Shown here piece by piece: positions 31,045-41,975 of a stretch of 64,000 bases of DNA; the stretch's first letter is position 1, and the number at the start of each line of letters is the position of its first letter. The notes under the pieces were generated by a model that saw only the letters and a program-made list of their open reading frames with translations, did not search any database and was not told the origin of the DNA. This stretch comes from Actinomycetota bacterium. GTDB lineage: Bacteria; Actinomycetota; Actinomycetes; S36-B12. The stretch covers positions 180,087 through 244,086 of the forward strand of contig VGCC01000001.1 of the NCBI GenBank assembly GCA_016870195.1, given 5' to 3'. The position numbers and the translations under genes are program-made.

Positions 31045-34000
31045 TCAGTACCCGCGGTAGTCGAACTCTTCCAGCGGAACCGCCGCACCACCGGTGGTGC
31101 CGAAGGCGCTGTAATCGAGGTCGTCGTACCCGGTGAAGGAGGCGTACACAGCCGCCTTGGCCTCCTCCGTAGGCTCCACCTTGACGTTGCGGTACTGCGG
31201 CATGCCGGTACCGGCCGGGATGAGCTTGCCCAGGATCACGTTCTCCTTCAGGCCGAGGAGCGGGTCGCTCTTGGCGTGAATCGCGGCATCGGTGAGCACC
31301 CGCGTGGTCTCCTGGAAGGAGGCCGCAGACAGCCATGACTCCGTCGCCAGCGAGGCCTTGGTGATTCCCATCAGCTCGGGACGACCCGACGCGGGAGTGC
31401 CGCCCTCGGCGACCACCCGACGGTTGACCGCCTCGAAGAGGTTGCGCTCGACGAGCTCACCGGCCAGGAACGGGGAGTCACCCGACTCGATGATCGTGAT
31501 GCGCTTGAGCATCTGCCGCACGATCACCTCGATGTGCTTGTCGTGGATCGACACACCCTGCGAGCGGTAAACCTCTTGGACCTGATCAACGAGGTGCAGT
31601 TGCACCGCGCGCATGCCCAGGATGCGCAGGACCTGCTTGGGGTCGACGGCACCGACGGTGAGCTGCGTGCCCACGGTCACGTGCTGCCCGTCCTCGACAA
31701 GCAGACGCACACGCTTGGAGACCTGCTCGCCGATCTCTTCGCCACCGTCGTCGGGGACGACGATGATCTTGCGGGTCTTGTCCGCATCCTCGATGCGAAC
31801 CCGGCCCGTGACTTCGGCGATCGGCGCGACACCCTTGGGCGTGCGAGCCTCGAAGAGCTCCACGACGCGGGGAAGACCGTGCGTGATGTCCTCACCGGCC
31901 ACACCACCCGTGTGGAAGGTGCGCATCGTCAACTGGGTTCCGGGCTCACCGATCGACTGTGCGGCAATGATGCCGACGGCCTCGCCGACATCCACGAGCT
32001 TGCCCGTGGCCATCGACTTGCCGTAGCACATGGCGCATGTGCCCACCGAGCTCTCGCAAGTGAGGACGGTGCGCACGCGCACCTTCTCGACACCCTGGGC
32101 GACGAGTTCCTCCGCGCGTGGTGCCGTCATCTCCTCGCCGGCGGTGGCGACGACCTTGCCGTCGACCTCGACGTCGCGCGCGAGTGTGCGAGACGACACC
32201 GTGGTGTCCAGAGTGTCCGTGGGACGAAGCTGCCCATTCACCATCTCGCCGATGGTGATCTCGGTGCCCCGCTCCGTTCCGCAATCGACCTCGCGGATGA
32301 TCACATCCTGCGAGACGTCCACGAGACGACGCGTGAGGTAACCGGAGTCAGCGGTGCGCAACGCGGTGTCCGCAAGACCCTTACGCGCACCGTGCGTCGA
32401 GATGAAGTACTCGAGAACGGACAGACCCTCGCGGAAGTTCGACTTGATCGGCCGCGGGATGATCTCGCCCTTCGGGTTGGCCACCAGACCACGCATTCCC
32501 GCGATCTGGCGCACCTGCATGTAGTTACCGCGAGCACCGGAATCGACCATCATGTGGATCGGGTTGGTGCGCGGGAAGTGATCCTGCATCGCCTTGGCGA
32601 CCTCATCGGTGGCCCGCGTCCAGATCTCGATGAGCTCCTGACGACGCTCCGAGTCGGTGATCAAGCCACGGTCGTACTGCTGCTGGACCTTCGCGGCCTT
32701 CTCCTCGGCTGCCCCGAGCACCTCGGACTTCTCGGGCGGCGTGATGACGTCGGAGATCGAGATGGTGACACCGGAGCGGGTGGCCCAGTAGAAGCCGAGT
32801 GCCTTCAACTGATCGAGTGTCTCGGCAACCTGCACCTTGCTGTAGAGCTCGGAGAGTCGGTTGACCGTGGCGCCCAGGACCCGCTTGTCCACGAGCGAGT
32901 TGACGTAGGGGAAGTCAGCCGGAAGTGCCTCGTTGAACAGCGCCCGACCCAGTGTGGTGACCACGATGAACGGCTGACCGGGCTCCCAGCCCTCCGGAAC
33001 CGCGGTGCCCTCCGGGGGCACGAATCCATTCAGGCGGATACGCACCTTGTCCTGCAGCCCGAGGGCCTTGGCGTCGAATGCCATGAGCCCTTCTGCGATG
33101 GACGAGTAGATGGCGGTCTCGGAATCGGCGACCTTGGCGGACTCCTCGTTCATCGTGGTGAGGAAGTAGATGCCGAGGACCATGTCCTGGGTGGGTGTGG
33201 CGATCGGGCGGCCGTTCGCCGGGGACAGGATGTTATTGGTCGAGAGCATCAGGATGCGTGCCTCGGCCTGGGCTTCCGCCGACAGCGGCAGGTGCACAGC
33301 CATCTGGTCGCCGTCGAAGTCCGCATTGAATGCCGTGCAGACCAGCGGATGGATCTGGATGGCCTTTCCTTCGATGAGTTGTGGCTCGAAGGCCTGGATG
33401 CCGAGGCGGTGCAGCGTGGGTGCGCGGTTGAGCAGCACCGGATGCTCGGCGATGACCTCTTCGAGCACATCCCACACGACCGGACGCGACCGCTCGACCA
33501 TGCGCTTGGCGCTCTTGATGTTCTGCGCATGGTTGAGATCCACCAGGCGCTTCATCACGAACGGCTTGAACAGCTCGAGTGCCATCTGCTTGGGCAGACC
33601 GCACTGGTGCAACTTCAGCTGCGGACCGACCACGATGACCGAACGGCCGGAGTAGTCGACGCGCTTGCCGAGCAGGTTCTGACGGAAGCGACCCTGCTTG
33701 CCCTTGAGCATGTCCGACAGAGACTTGAGCGCCCGGTTACCAGGACCGGTGACCGGGCGACCACGGCGGCCGTTGTCGAAGAGTGCGTCAACCGCCTCCT
33801 GGAGCATGCGCTTCTCGTTGTTGACGATGATCTCCGGTGCACCGAGGTCGAGCAAGCGCTTCAACCGGTTGTTGCGGTTGATCACGCGTCGGTACAGATC
33901 GTTGAGATCCGAAGTGGCGAAGCGGCCACCATCGAGCTGCACCATCGGGCGCAAATCCGGCGGGATCACGGGCACCGCGTCGAGCACCATGCCCATCGGG

Positions 34001-34923
34001 GAGTTCTTCGTGTTCATGAACGCGGAAACGACCTTGAGGCGCTTGAGTGCACGGGTTTTCTTCTGACCCTTCCCTGTCGCGACGATCTCGCGCAGGATCG
34101 CGGCCTCTGCTTCGAGGTCGAAGGACTCGAGGCGCTTCTGGATCGCCTCGGCGCCCATGCCGCCGTCGAACCAACGGCCGTAGCGGTCGCGCATCTCGCG
34201 GAAGAGCATCTCGTCCCCCTCAAGGTCTTGGACCTTGAGCGTGCGGAAGCGGTCGAAGACCCGATCGAGGCGATCGATCTCCTGATCAGCCTTACGACGG
34301 ATCGCGGCCATCTCGCGCTCACCGGACTCGCGCACCTTGCGACGGATATCCGCCTTCGCGCCCTCGTCCTCGAGCTCAGCGAGGTCGGCTTCGAGCTTCT
34401 TCTGACGTGCCTCGATGTCCGAGTCCCTGCGGCTGGCGATCTGCTTCTTCTCCACGCCAAGTTGGTTCTCGAGGGTGGGGAGCATCTCGTGCCGACCCTC
34501 TTCGTCGACCCAGGTGATCATGTAGGCAGCGAAGTAGATGACCTTCTCGAGGTCCTTCGGCGCGAGGTCCAGCAGGTAGCCGAGACGGCTCGGCACACCC
34601 TTGAAATACCAGATGTGCGTGACCGGCGCAGCGAGTTCGATGTGACCCATCCGCTCACGACGGACCTTGGCCCGCGTGACCTCGACACCGCAGCGCTCGC
34701 AGATGATGCCCTTGAAGCGCACGCGCTTGTACTTGCCGCAGTAGCACTCCCAGTCACGGGTAGGGCCGAAGATCTTCTCGCAGAACAAGCCGTCCTTCTC
34801 AGGCTTGAGCGTGCGGTAGTTGATCGTCTCGGGCTTCTTCACCTCGCCATAGGACCACGTGCGGATGTCATCCGCTGTGGCCAGGCCGATGCGCAGCTCA
34901 TCGAAGAAGTTGACATCCAGCAC
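31045..34923 (-). CDS. rpoC: RNA polymerase beta' subunit
   Basis: A 1292-residue catalytic subunit. The N-terminal zinc-binding cysteines are in [20 protein letters not shown]. The catalytic NADFDGD at 533-539 binds the active-site magnesium. A second zinc set ([13 protein letters not shown]) and the trigger-loop region follow. Length fits the actinobacterial form without large insertions. It lies 43 bases after rpoB. Confidence 0.98.
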   Translation of the reverse strand: MLDVNFFDELRIGLATADDIRTWSYGEVKKPETINYRTLKPEKDGLFCEKIFGPTRDWECYCGKYKRVRFKGIICERCGVEVTRAKVRRERMGHIELAAPVTHIWYFKGVPSRLGYLLDLAPKDLEKVIYFAAYMITWVDEEGRHEMLPTLENQLGVEKKQIASRRDSDIEARQKKLEADLAELEDEGAKADIRRKVRESGEREMAAIRRKADQEIDRLDRVFDRFRTLKVQDLEGDEMLFREMRDRYGRWFDGGMGAEAIQKRLESFDLEAEAAILREIVATGKGQKKTRALKRLKVVSAFMNTKNSPMGMVLDAVPVIPPDLRPMVQLDGGRFATSDLNDLYRRVINRNNRLKRLLDLGAPEIIVNNEKRMLQEAVDALFDNGRRGRPVTGPGNRALKSLSDMLKGKQGRFRQNLLGKRVDYSGRSVIVVGPQLKLHQCGLPKQMALELFKPFVMKRLVDLNHAQNIKSAKRMVERSRPVVWDVLEEVIAEHPVLLNRAPTLHRLGIQAFEPQLIEGKAIQIHPLVCTAFNADFDGDQMAVHLPLSAEAQAEARILMLSTNNILSPANGRPIATPTQDMVLGIYFLTTMNEESAKVADSETAIYSSIAEGLMAFDAKALGLQDKVRIRLNGFVPPEGTAVPEGWEPGQPFIVVTTLGRALFNEALPADFPYVNSLVDKRVLGATVNRLSELYSKVQVAETLDQLKALGFYWATRSGVTISISDVITPPEKSEVLGAAEEKAAKVQQQYDRGLITDSERRQELIEIWTRATDEVAKAMQDHFPRTNPIHMMVDSGARGNYMQVRQIAGMRGLVANPKGEIIPRPIKSNFREGLSVLEYFISTHGARKGLADTALRTADSGYLTRRLVDVSQDVIIREVDCGTERGTEITIGEMVNGQLRPTDTLDTTVSSRTLARDVEVDGKVVATAGEEMTAPRAEELVAQGVEKVRVRTVLTCESSVGTCAMCYGKSMATGKLVDVGEAVGIIAAQSIGEPGTQLTMRTFHTGGVAGEDITHGLPRVVELFEARTPKGVAPIAEVTGRVRIEDADKTRKIIVVPDDGGEEIGEQVSKRVRLLVEDGQHVTVGTQLTVGAVDPKQVLRILGMRAVQLHLVDQVQEVYRSQGVSIHDKHIEVIVRQMLKRITIIESGDSPFLAGELVERNLFEAVNRRVVAEGGTPASGRPELMGITKASLATESWLSAASFQETTRVLTDAAIHAKSDPLLGLKENVILGKLIPAGTGMPQYRNVKVEPTEEAKAAVYASFTGYDDLDYSAFGTTGGAAVPLEEFDYRGY

Positions 34924-34966
34924 GTGTGTGTCCTTCGCTCTCGTGTCTGATCTCTAGTCGTGGTGG

Positions 34967-37900
34967 TTACAGTTCTTCGACGCTGCTCGGCTCACGCCGG
35001 GACAGGTCGATGCCGAGTTCCTCGGCGGCGCGGAATGCATAGTCCTCGTCGGAGTCCTTCATGTCGATGGCCACTCCGTCACCGGAGAGAACCTCGACGT
35101 TCAGGCACAGGGACTGCATTTCCTTGACCAGCACCTTGAACGACTCGGGGATGCCGGGCTCGGGGATGTTCTCGCCCTTGACGATCGCCTCGTACACCTT
35201 CACGCGGCCGAGGACGTCGTCGGACTTGATGGTGAGCAGTTCCTGCAGGGCGTAGGCGGCGCCGTAGGCCTCGAGGGCCCACACCTCCATCTCACCGAAG
35301 CGCTGGCCACCGAACTGCGCTTTGCCACCCAACGGCTGCTGGGTGATCATCGAGTAAGGACCAGTCGAGCGCGCGTGGATCTTGTCGTCGACCAAGTGGT
35401 GCAACTTGAGGACGTACATGTAGCCCACGGACACCGGCCCGGGGAAGGGCTCGCCGCTACGGCCATCGAAGAGTTGTGCCTTGCCATCGGGGCCGACGAG
35501 AGTTATGCCATCCGCGGTCGGCAGTGTGGCCGACAGAACCGCAGCCAACTCCCCCTCGCGCGCGCCGTCGAACACCGGTGTTGCGACCTTCGAACCGGCG
35601 GGAAGCTCGCGGACGGCCTTCGGGAGATTCGCCGCACGCGGATCCGAGACATCCACCTTCCATCCGGCAGCGGCAGCCCACCCGAGGTGCACTTCGAGAA
35701 CCTGACCGACGTTCATGCGACCGGGGACACCGAGCGGGTTGAGCACGATGTCGACAGGTGTTCCGTCGGAGAGGAACGGCATGTCCTCTTCGGGGAGGAT
35801 GCGCGCGATGACGCCCTTGTTGCCGTGGCGCCCCGCGAGCTTGTCACCCTCGGTGATCTTGCGCTTCTGCGCGATGTAGACGCGCACGAGCTTGTTGACG
35901 CCGGGGGGCATCTCATCGCCCTCATCGATGTCGAACACTCGGACGTCGATGACCTTGCCGGATTCACCGTGCGGGACCTTGAGCGAGGTATCGCGAACTT
36001 CGCGCGCCTTCTCACCAAAGATCGCGCGGAGCAGGCGCTCCTCCGGTGTCAGTTCGGTTTCACCCTTGGGGGTCACCTTGCCGACGAGGATGTCACCGGG
36101 CACGACGTCTGCACCGATGCGGATGATGCCGCGATCATCGAGATCGGCGAGAACTTCCTCACTCACGTTCGGCAGGTCGCGAGTGATCTCTTCCGGACCG
36201 AGCTTCGTGTCACGCGCATCGATCTCATGCTCCTCGATGTGGATCGAGGAGAGGACATCGTCCTGCACGAGGCGCTGCGACAGGATGATCGCGTCCTCGT
36301 AGTTGTGGCCCTCCCACGACATGAACGCGACGAGCAGGTTCTTGCCGAGCGCCATCTCGCCCTGATCGGTAGAGGGGCCGTCGGCGAGCACTTGGCCCAC
36401 TTCGACGCGCTGGCCCTCCGTGACTACCGGACGCTGGTTGAAGCAGGTGCCCTGGTTGGACCGACGGAACTTCTCCAGGCGATAGGCGTTGTACGTGCCA
36501 TCGTCGTTGGCGACGGTGATCAGGTCCGCGGACACTTCGGTGACGCCACCGGCCTTCTCGGCCAGCACCAGGTCACCGGCGTCGTACGCCGCGGGGAACT
36601 CCATACCCGTGCCCACCAGCGGTGCTTCTGCACGCAGGAGGGGAACGGCCTGACGCTGCATGTTCGAGCCCATGAGCGCACGGTTGGCATCGTCGTGCTC
36701 GAGGAACGGGATCATCGACGTGGCGACCGACCAGAGCTGGCGCGGGGAGACGTCCATGTAGTCGACCTCGTCCGGAGCCACGTAATCGACTTCGCCGTTA
36801 CGACGACGCACGAGGATGCGGGATTCGGCGAATGCTCCGGAGTCGCTCAGCGGGGTGTTCGCCTGCGCGATGACGTGCAGGTCCTCTTCGTCCGCCGTCA
36901 GGTAGTCAACCTGGTCGCTGACCTTGCCCTTGACCACCTTGCGGTAGGGGGTCTCGACGAATCCGAACGCGTTGATCCGCCCGTAGGTGGCCAGCGATCC
37001 AATGAGGCCGATGTTCGGACCTTCTGGAGTCTCGATCGGACACATGCGCCCGTAGTGCGACGGGTGCACGTCGCGCACCTCGAAACCGGCCCGTTCACGG
37101 GAGAGACCACCGGGACCGAGTGCGGACAGACGACGCTTATGCGTCAGACCCGCGAGCGGGTTGGTCTGATCCATGAACTGGGACAACTGGGAGGTCCCGA
37201 AGAACTCCTTGATCGAGGCCACCACGGGGCGGATATTGATCAGGGTCTGCGGTGTGATCGCCTCGACGTCCTGGGTGGTCATGCGCTCGCGCACCACGCG
37301 CTCCATGCGCGAGAGGCCGGTGCGGATCTGATTCTGGATCAGCTCTCCCACCGTGCGCAGCCGACGATTGCCGAAGTGGTCGATGTCGTCGGTCTCGACG
37401 TTGACGGTGCCGCGAGGACCATCCATGGTCTCGAGACCCGCGTGCAGGCGCACCAGGTACTCGATGGCTGCGCAGACGTCCTCGAGGGTGAGGGTGCTTT
37501 GCTCGAGCGGCAGATCCAGACCGAGCTTCTTGTTCACCTTGTAGCGGCCGACCTTCGCGAGGTCGTAGCGCTTGGTGTTGAAGTAGAAGTTGTCAATGAG
37601 GTTGCGCGCGTTCTCCAAGGTAGGCGGTTCGCCCGGGCGCAACTTGCGGTAGATGTCGAGCAGAGCGTCGTCCTGGCTCTCGATCGTGTCCTTCTCGAGG
37701 GTGGCCATGAAGATCTCGTATTGGCCGAACCGCTCGCGGATCTGCTCCGTTGTCATGCCTAGGGCCTTAAGCAGGACCGTGACGGGCTGCTTGCGCTTGC
37801 GATCGACGCGCACTGCGACGAGGTCCTTCTTGTCGATCTCGAACTCGAGCCATGCACCGCGGCTCGGGATGATCTTGCCGATGAAGACGTCCTTGTCGGT

Positions 37901-38434
37901 GGCCTTGTCGATCGAGCGCTCGAAGTAGACGCCCGGGGAACGCACGAGCTGCGAGACCACGACACGCTCGGTGCCGTTGATGATGAAGGTGCCCTTGTCC
38001 GTCATGAGCGGGAAGTCGCCCATGAAGACGGTCTGGGACTTGATCTCACCGGTCTCGTTGTTCATGAACTCGGCAGTCACGAAGAGAGGCGCCGCGTAGG
38101 TGAGGTCCTTCTCCTTGCACTGCTCCACCGTGTACTTCGGCGGCTCGAACCGATGGTCGCGGAAGGACAGCGACATCATCCCGGCGAAGTCCTCGATCGG
38201 GCTGATCTCCTCGAAGATCTCGGTCAGGCCGGAGACCTGCGGAATCTCGGTGTTGCCCTTGTCCAGTTCCGCCTTGACCCGTGCCTGCCAGTCGGGACGA
38301 CCGAGCAGCCAGTCGAAGGAGTCCCTCTGCAGCGTCAGGAGGTCCGGAACCGACAGCGGCTCCCGGATCTTGGCGAAGGACGCCCGGTGGAGACCCGGGG
38401 AGAGAGTGGAGACATCAGCGCGCTGTGCGGTCAT
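34967..38434 (-). CDS. rpoB: RNA polymerase beta subunit
   Basis: A 1155-residue subunit. The rifampicin pocket reads [20 protein letters not shown] followed by [12 protein letters not shown]. The Asp, His and Ser residues most often changed in resistant mutants (E. coli 516, 526 and 531) are wild type, so sensitivity is expected; E. coli Asn518 is Thr here. Conserved [13 protein letters not shown] and [15 protein letters not shown] are present. It has its own promoter, because a plus-strand gene and terminator separate it from rplL. Confidence 0.98.
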   Translation of the reverse strand: MTAQRADVSTLSPGLHRASFAKIREPLSVPDLLTLQRDSFDWLLGRPDWQARVKAELDKGNTEIPQVSGLTEIFEEISPIEDFAGMMSLSFRDHRFEPPKYTVEQCKEKDLTYAAPLFVTAEFMNNETGEIKSQTVFMGDFPLMTDKGTFIINGTERVVVSQLVRSPGVYFERSIDKATDKDVFIGKIIPSRGAWLEFEIDKKDLVAVRVDRKRKQPVTVLLKALGMTTEQIRERFGQYEIFMATLEKDTIESQDDALLDIYRKLRPGEPPTLENARNLIDNFYFNTKRYDLAKVGRYKVNKKLGLDLPLEQSTLTLEDVCAAIEYLVRLHAGLETMDGPRGTVNVETDDIDHFGNRRLRTVGELIQNQIRTGLSRMERVVRERMTTQDVEAITPQTLINIRPVVASIKEFFGTSQLSQFMDQTNPLAGLTHKRRLSALGPGGLSRERAGFEVRDVHPSHYGRMCPIETPEGPNIGLIGSLATYGRINAFGFVETPYRKVVKGKVSDQVDYLTADEEDLHVIAQANTPLSDSGAFAESRILVRRRNGEVDYVAPDEVDYMDVSPRQLWSVATSMIPFLEHDDANRALMGSNMQRQAVPLLRAEAPLVGTGMEFPAAYDAGDLVLAEKAGGVTEVSADLITVANDDGTYNAYRLEKFRRSNQGTCFNQRPVVTEGQRVEVGQVLADGPSTDQGEMALGKNLLVAFMSWEGHNYEDAIILSQRLVQDDVLSSIHIEEHEIDARDTKLGPEEITRDLPNVSEEVLADLDDRGIIRIGADVVPGDILVGKVTPKGETELTPEERLLRAIFGEKAREVRDTSLKVPHGESGKVIDVRVFDIDEGDEMPPGVNKLVRVYIAQKRKITEGDKLAGRHGNKGVIARILPEEDMPFLSDGTPVDIVLNPLGVPGRMNVGQVLEVHLGWAAAAGWKVDVSDPRAANLPKAVRELPAGSKVATPVFDGAREGELAAVLSATLPTADGITLVGPDGKAQLFDGRSGEPFPGPVSVGYMYVLKLHHLVDDKIHARSTGPYSMITQQPLGGKAQFGGQRFGEMEVWALEAYGAAYALQELLTIKSDDVLGRVKVYEAIVKGENIPEPGIPESFKVLVKEMQSLCLNVEVLSGDGVAIDMKDSDEDYAFRAAEELGIDLSRREPSSVEEL

Positions 38435-38839
38435 TGCATCCTTCCGAGGCCTATGCGCGGCCCCGGGGACGCCGGGAAGCCCGACTTGTCAAGTGGCAGG
38501 CCACGACGTGTCAGGCGGAGTCTTTGGGAGGGCAGCGCAAAGCGGCAGCATAGCCGAACGGCGCGCCGCTGTCCACAGGGGTGCCCCGGCGAACCATCGG
38601 TACTCCCCTGCGTCGCCGGTGGCTGACAGCTACCACCCGATCCGGGAGGGGGACCCTCGTTCCGCCACGGTGACCCGCGCGTGGCTCCATAGTGGTGCCC
38701 GGCGTCCCATCCGTCAAGCAGAGCAACGAGATTTCCAGTTTTCGTGTCCCGGTTGTGACCATTCCGCCCCGCCCCGCCCGGGGCCGGGTTAGCCTGCAGC
38801 GCTCCCCCGGCCGGGAGAGCCCATCCCCGAGGAGCACCC
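38435..38839. other. Long intergenic region upstream of rpoB
   Basis: A 405-base non-coding stretch between divergent rpoB and the small plus-strand gene. It holds the predicted rpoB promoter (38547-38575) and about 105 bases of rpoB leader. The remaining 260 bases on the far side contain GC-rich sequence, GCCCCGCCCCGCCCGGGGC near 38765-38785, and no convincing gene. GAGGAG lies just before the plus-strand start. Confidence 0.7.
38547..38575 (-). promoter_or_regulatory. Predicted rpoBC promoter
   Basis: On the minus strand TGGACA (38570-38575) and TATGCT (38547-38552) are exactly 17 bases apart, a near-consensus sigma70-type pair. The start would be near 38540, giving a leader of about 105 bases. 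It is needed here because rpoB is cut off from rplJL by a terminator. Confidence 0.75.
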
Positions 38840-39142
38840 ATGTCCCATGTTGTCGAGTTCACCCTGACCGTGAAGCCCGGGCACTACCGGGACGTCCTTG
38901 ATCTGTACTCCGACTTCGCCCATGACTTCATGGCGGTCGACCCGCACCTGAAGAGCGTCCACATCGTCGGAGATGCCGGTTCGGGCCTGGTCCGCGGTAT
39001 CGGAGTCTTCGACACTGAGGAGGCGGCCGCAGCGGTCAACAGCGACGTCATCTTCGCCACGTTCAACGACCAGATCGCGCCCCTGATCAGCGCACCCCCG
39101 CAGCGGGTGATCCTCGACCTGGTCCACGCCTGGCATCGCTAA
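38840..39142 (+). CDS. Small alpha/beta-barrel-like protein, unknown function
   Basis: A 100-residue protein starting MSHVVEFTLTVKPGHYRDVL, with GAGGAG seven bases upstream. The pattern of beta-strand, helix and beta-strands, plus the length, resembles dimeric ferredoxin-like folds such as antibiotic-biosynthesis-monooxygenase (ABM) proteins, but no signature residues settle it. It lies on the opposite strand between rplL and rpoB, an unusual position, and converges on rplL across a strong terminator. Confidence 0.75.
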   Translation: MSHVVEFTLTVKPGHYRDVLDLYSDFAHDFMAVDPHLKSVHIVGDAGSGLVRGIGVFDTEEAAAAVNSDVIFATFNDQIAPLISAPPQRVILDLVHAWHR

Positions 39143-39168
39143 CCACCCAAAGCACACAGAGGCGCATA

Positions 39169-39211
39169 CACAGCGAGAGGGGCCGACCAACGGTCGGCCC
39201 CTCTCGCTGTG
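39169..39211. terminator. Perfect 20-bp bidirectional hairpin terminator
   Basis: Arms 39169-39188 and 39192-39211 are perfectly complementary around a 3-base loop. It lies between the convergent rplL stop (39216) and the small plus-strand gene (39142), so it can end transcription from both sides. No T-run is present on either strand. Confidence 0.85.
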
Positions 39212-39215
39212 ATGA

Positions 39216-39611
39216 CTACTTGACCGAGACGGTCGCTCCGGCGCCCTCGAGCTGCGCCTTGGCCTTCTCGGCGGCGTCCTTCTTGACCTTCTCGAGGATC
39301 GGCTTCGGTGCGGCCTCGACCAGATCCTTGGCCTCCTTGAGACCGAGGTTGGTCAGTGCGCGGACCTCCTTGATGACGGCGATCTTGTTGCCGCCGTCGG
39401 CCTCGAGGATGACGTCGAACTCGTCCTGCTCCTCTGCGCCGCCGCCGGCATCTCCACCGCCGGCCGCGGGGGCGGCGACAGCGGCAACAGCCACGGGGGC
39501 CGCCGCGGTGACATCGAAGGTCTCCTCGAAGACCTTCACGAACTCGGACAACTCCAGGAGGGTCATCTCCTTGAAGGCGTCCAGCAACTGATCAGTGCTC
39601 AGCTTCGCCAT
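39216..39611 (-). CDS. rplL: 50S ribosomal protein L7/L12
   Basis: A 131-residue stalk protein. The N-terminal dimerisation domain starts [20 protein letters not shown]; a hinge rich in Ala, Gly and Val follows; the C-terminal factor-binding domain has [20 protein letters not shown] and the conserved VEAAPKPI. It recruits EF-Tu and EF-G. Follows rplJ by 45 bases. Confidence 0.98.
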   Translation of the reverse strand: MAKLSTDQLLDAFKEMTLLELSEFVKVFEETFDVTAAAPVAVAAVAAPAAGGGDAGGGAEEQDEFDVILEADGGNKIAVIKEVRALTNLGLKEAKDLVEAAPKPILEKVKKDAAEKAKAQLEGAGATVSVK

Positions 39612-39656
39612 GGTGGTGTTCCTTTCGGGTTGAACCGGCCGAGGGCCGGGTGGGGC

Positions 39657-40322
39657 TTAGCCCTCGGTGGTCTCCTCCGCGGAAGCTTCCGCGTCGGCGG
39701 GGGTGGTGACCTCTTCGGTCTCCGCAACGGCGTCAGCCGTTGAATCGGTGGGCTCCTCGACGGGAGCGGGAGCGGCCTCGGCCGCCGGTGCCGGAGCCGC
39801 AGGGGCGCCGGCTTCGAGCTTGACCTGCAATGCACCGAGGGCTCGCGCTGCCTTGCCCAGCGGGGCGGCGAGAAGACCTGCGGCCTGCGCCTGCTTGGCC
39901 TTCATCGCACCGGCGAGCTTGGAGAGCAGGACCTCGCGCGACTCCAGGTCCGCGATCTTCACGATCTGTGCAGCGCTCAAGAAGGCGCCGTCCATGAACC
40001 CGCCCTTGATCACCAGGGCCGGGTTCTCCTTGGCGAACTTGCGGATTCCCTTGGCCGCATCGACCGGGTCCCCCTTGACGAAGGCGATCGCGCTCGGGCC
40101 AGCGAGCAGGTCATCCAGTCCGGTGACCCCGGCGTCCCGGGCGGCGCGCTTGGTCAGGGTGTTCTTCACCACGGCGTAGGTGACGGTGTCACCCAGCGTG
40201 CGGCGCAATTCCTTGAGCTGGGCCACAGTCAACCCGCGGTACTCGGTCAGGACCGCGGCGCTCGACTCGCGGAAATGGTCAGCGATCTCGGCGACGGAGG
40301 TCACCTTGCTCGAGCGTGCCAT
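39657..40322 (-). CDS. rplJ: 50S ribosomal protein L10 with acidic tail
   Basis: Base of the L7/L12 stalk and repressor of its own operon in E. coli. The ATG start gives [20 protein letters not shown], with AGGAAGGAG upstream. Residues 1-170 are standard. A tail of about 50 Ala, Glu, Pro and Thr residues follows, making 221 residues. Confidence 0.97.
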   Translation of the reverse strand: MARSSKVTSVAEIADHFRESSAAVLTEYRGLTVAQLKELRRTLGDTVTYAVVKNTLTKRAARDAGVTGLDDLLAGPSAIAFVKGDPVDAAKGIRKFAKENPALVIKGGFMDGAFLSAAQIVKIADLESREVLLSKLAGAMKAKQAQAAGLLAAPLGKAARALGALQVKLEAGAPAAPAPAAEAAPAPVEEPTDSTADAVAETEEVTTPADAEASAEETTEG

Positions 40323-40480
40323 GGGGCTCCTTCCTGCGGCCCACAAAGCAAACGCCCCGGCGCAGGCGCACGGGGCACGGCCCCCGAGGGGGCAGTTCCA
40401 CTCACCTGCGCGGGCCGCCCGCGGTGCGGGGCCTTCGACCGGATCGGGTGATCCGGTGACCAGCGGTCTTCGGTAGAGAG
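40323..40480 (-). promoter_or_regulatory. L10 leader (rplJ autoregulatory RNA)
   Basis: The transcript before rplJ contains the features of the actinobacterial L10 leader: GACCGCTGGT (40459-40468), a stem ACCGGATC-GATCCGGT (40438-40457) and GCGCAGGTGA (40402-40411). The GCGCAGG segment is complementary to CCTGCGC nearer rplJ (40360-40366), so an alternative pairing could act as a switch. L10 or the L10(L12)4 complex is expected to bind here and repress rplJL. Recognised by eye, not by covariance search. Confidence 0.8.
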
Positions 40481-40531
40481 ACAGAGTACGCGGACCCGAG
40501 ACGCCCGAGCACACCGGGTCCGGACATGCGA

Positions 40532-40557
40532 GAGGGGGGCGGTCGCCCGCCCCCCTC
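40532..40557 (-). terminator. GC-rich hairpin after the liv binding-protein gene
   Basis: Arms 40532-40542 and 40547-40557 (11 bp of mainly G and C) surround the loop TCGC. It lies 13 bases after the stop of the substrate-binding protein and upstream of the rplJ leader, so it separates the importer operon from rplJL. Confidence 0.75.
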
Positions 40558-40569
40558 AGCGCGTACGTG

Positions 40570-41859
40570 CTACGGCAGCAACTTCTTTGTGGGAGGTGCT
40601 GGCTTGAACGTGGCTACCTTGGCCAACGATCCACCCGCGTTGCCCGCGACGTAGATCTCGTTCGGCTTGCCCAGGCGAACGACCGCGCCGGCAGAGTCGT
40701 ACTGACCCATGTAGTAGCCGGTGAGGCCCTGGTGCGAGCTCTTCGTGATGACGAACGGAACCACGGCGGCAGAACGGAAGTTCTTCGCGTTGTCCTGGAG
40801 AGCCTTGACCAGTCCCTTGCGGGTCAGGTTGGGGCCTGCAGCCTTCAGGGCCTGGGACAGCACGTACGCCGTGTTGGCTCCGTAGTAGGTGTAGAAGTTC
40901 CATGGCAGGCCTGCGGCCTCCACGACGGTCTTCATCTGGCTCACGTACGGGTTGCCCACGTCCGTGATCGGCACGAGGAACGACGGCGTGTACATGCCCG
41001 TCATCGCGGCGCGCGTCGCGGGGACGCTGCCGACGATGCCCGCGAGAACGGTGGGCTCGGAACCGACCGAGGTCACCATCCACTGCGGACGGAACTGCAG
41101 GGCAGCCGCCGTCCGGAGCAGAACACCGGTGGCCGAGGTGACCCCGAAGAAGACGACGAGCTCACAGCCCGAAGCCTTCAGACGCGTGACCTGGGCGCCG
41201 AAGCCCTGGGCGATCTGGGTCGGCAGGTACGAGGCCTGCGCGGTCCAGGTCGTGAAGCCGGCGGACGCGAAGCCCTGACCAGCGTTCTCGCCGAACTCAC
41301 CCTCCTGGTAGAAGAAGCAGCGCTTCTTGCTCGCCAGATCAGGTGTGTCCTGGATGTACTTCGCCATGACCTTCGCCTCGACGGCGTAGGACGGGAAGTA
41401 CGGGAACGTGTACGGGTACTTCTGCACGTTGTCGAAGGCATTCGAGCCCGTGTTCACGAACACGTCCGGAATGCCCTGCTTGTTGATCTCGTCGACCACT
41501 GCGAGGTGGTTCGCCGTTCCCAATGCGCCGTAGATCGCGAAGACCTTGTCGTTGAGGATCAACTCGTTGGTCTTGGTGATCGTGGTCGTCGGGTTGTACT
41601 GGTCATCCTTGATGACGAGGTTGACCGAGCGACCGTTGATGCCGCCGCTCTTGTTGACGTACGCGAAGTACGCATTGGCGCCGGCCGAGACGTCCTTGTA
41701 GCCGGGTGACGCGGGGCCGGTCAATGGCGTTGTCGTGCCGATCGTGATCTGAGTCTTGGTCACGCCCGGATCGGCAGCGTTCGCCGCACCCGCCGTGCCC
41801 ACTGCCATCAGACCGACGATCGTCGATACCGCGACAGTGCGGATTGCGAAAGACTTCAC
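40570..41859 (-). CDS. Branched-chain amino-acid type ABC transporter, substrate-binding protein
   Basis: A 429-residue periplasmic-type binding protein. The signal peptide runs to about residue 28 (AGAANA before ADPGVTK), without a lipobox, so it is secreted or anchored otherwise. The mature N-terminus [20 protein letters not shown] is typical of LivJ/LivK-like type I binding proteins. It starts with GTG after AAGGAG. A 116-base gap with a possible promoter separates it from livM, the last membrane gene. The true ligand (amino acid, amide or urea) cannot be fixed. Confidence 0.88.
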   Translation of the reverse strand: MKSFAIRTVAVSTIVGLMAVGTAGAANAADPGVTKTQITIGTTTPLTGPASPGYKDVSAGANAYFAYVNKSGGINGRSVNLVIKDDQYNPTTTITKTNELILNDKVFAIYGALGTANHLAVVDEINKQGIPDVFVNTGSNAFDNVQKYPYTFPYFPSYAVEAKVMAKYIQDTPDLASKKRCFFYQEGEFGENAGQGFASAGFTTWTAQASYLPTQIAQGFGAQVTRLKASGCELVVFFGVTSATGVLLRTAAALQFRPQWMVTSVGSEPTVLAGIVGSVPATRAAMTGMYTPSFLVPITDVGNPYVSQMKTVVEAAGLPWNFYTYYGANTAYVLSQALKAAGPNLTRKGLVKALQDNAKNFRSAAVVPFVITKSSHQGLTGYYMGQYDSAGAVVRLGKPNEIYVAGNAGGSLAKVATFKPAPPTKKLLP

Positions 41860-41932
41860 AAGTTCTCCTTACGTAGGGATCTGGGCCCCGGTGACCACAG
41901 CGTGAAGACCCCGGAAAACCCGTGTGGCCAGC

Positions 41933-41961
41933 ACATTACGGGATGGGGCACTGGTCCGCCA
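41933..41961 (-). promoter_or_regulatory. Possible separate promoter for the binding-protein gene
   Basis: On the minus strand TAATGT (41933-41938) is a good -10 box; the matching -35, TGGCGG (41956-41961), 17 bases away, is weak. A separate promoter would allow the binding protein to be made in excess over the membrane proteins. Low confidence. Confidence 0.35.
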
Positions 41962-41975
41962 GTTCCCTTTTCGGG

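Noticed and set aside
31534..34950. A 1138-codon open frame antisense to rpoC
   Set aside because: It is the GC-rich shadow of rpoC: no ribosome site, composition typical of a complementary third-frame artefact, and the opposite strand is a certain gene.
35375..37762. A 795-codon open frame antisense to rpoB
   Set aside because: Same explanation; the rpoB frame is certain and the antisense protein shows no domain.
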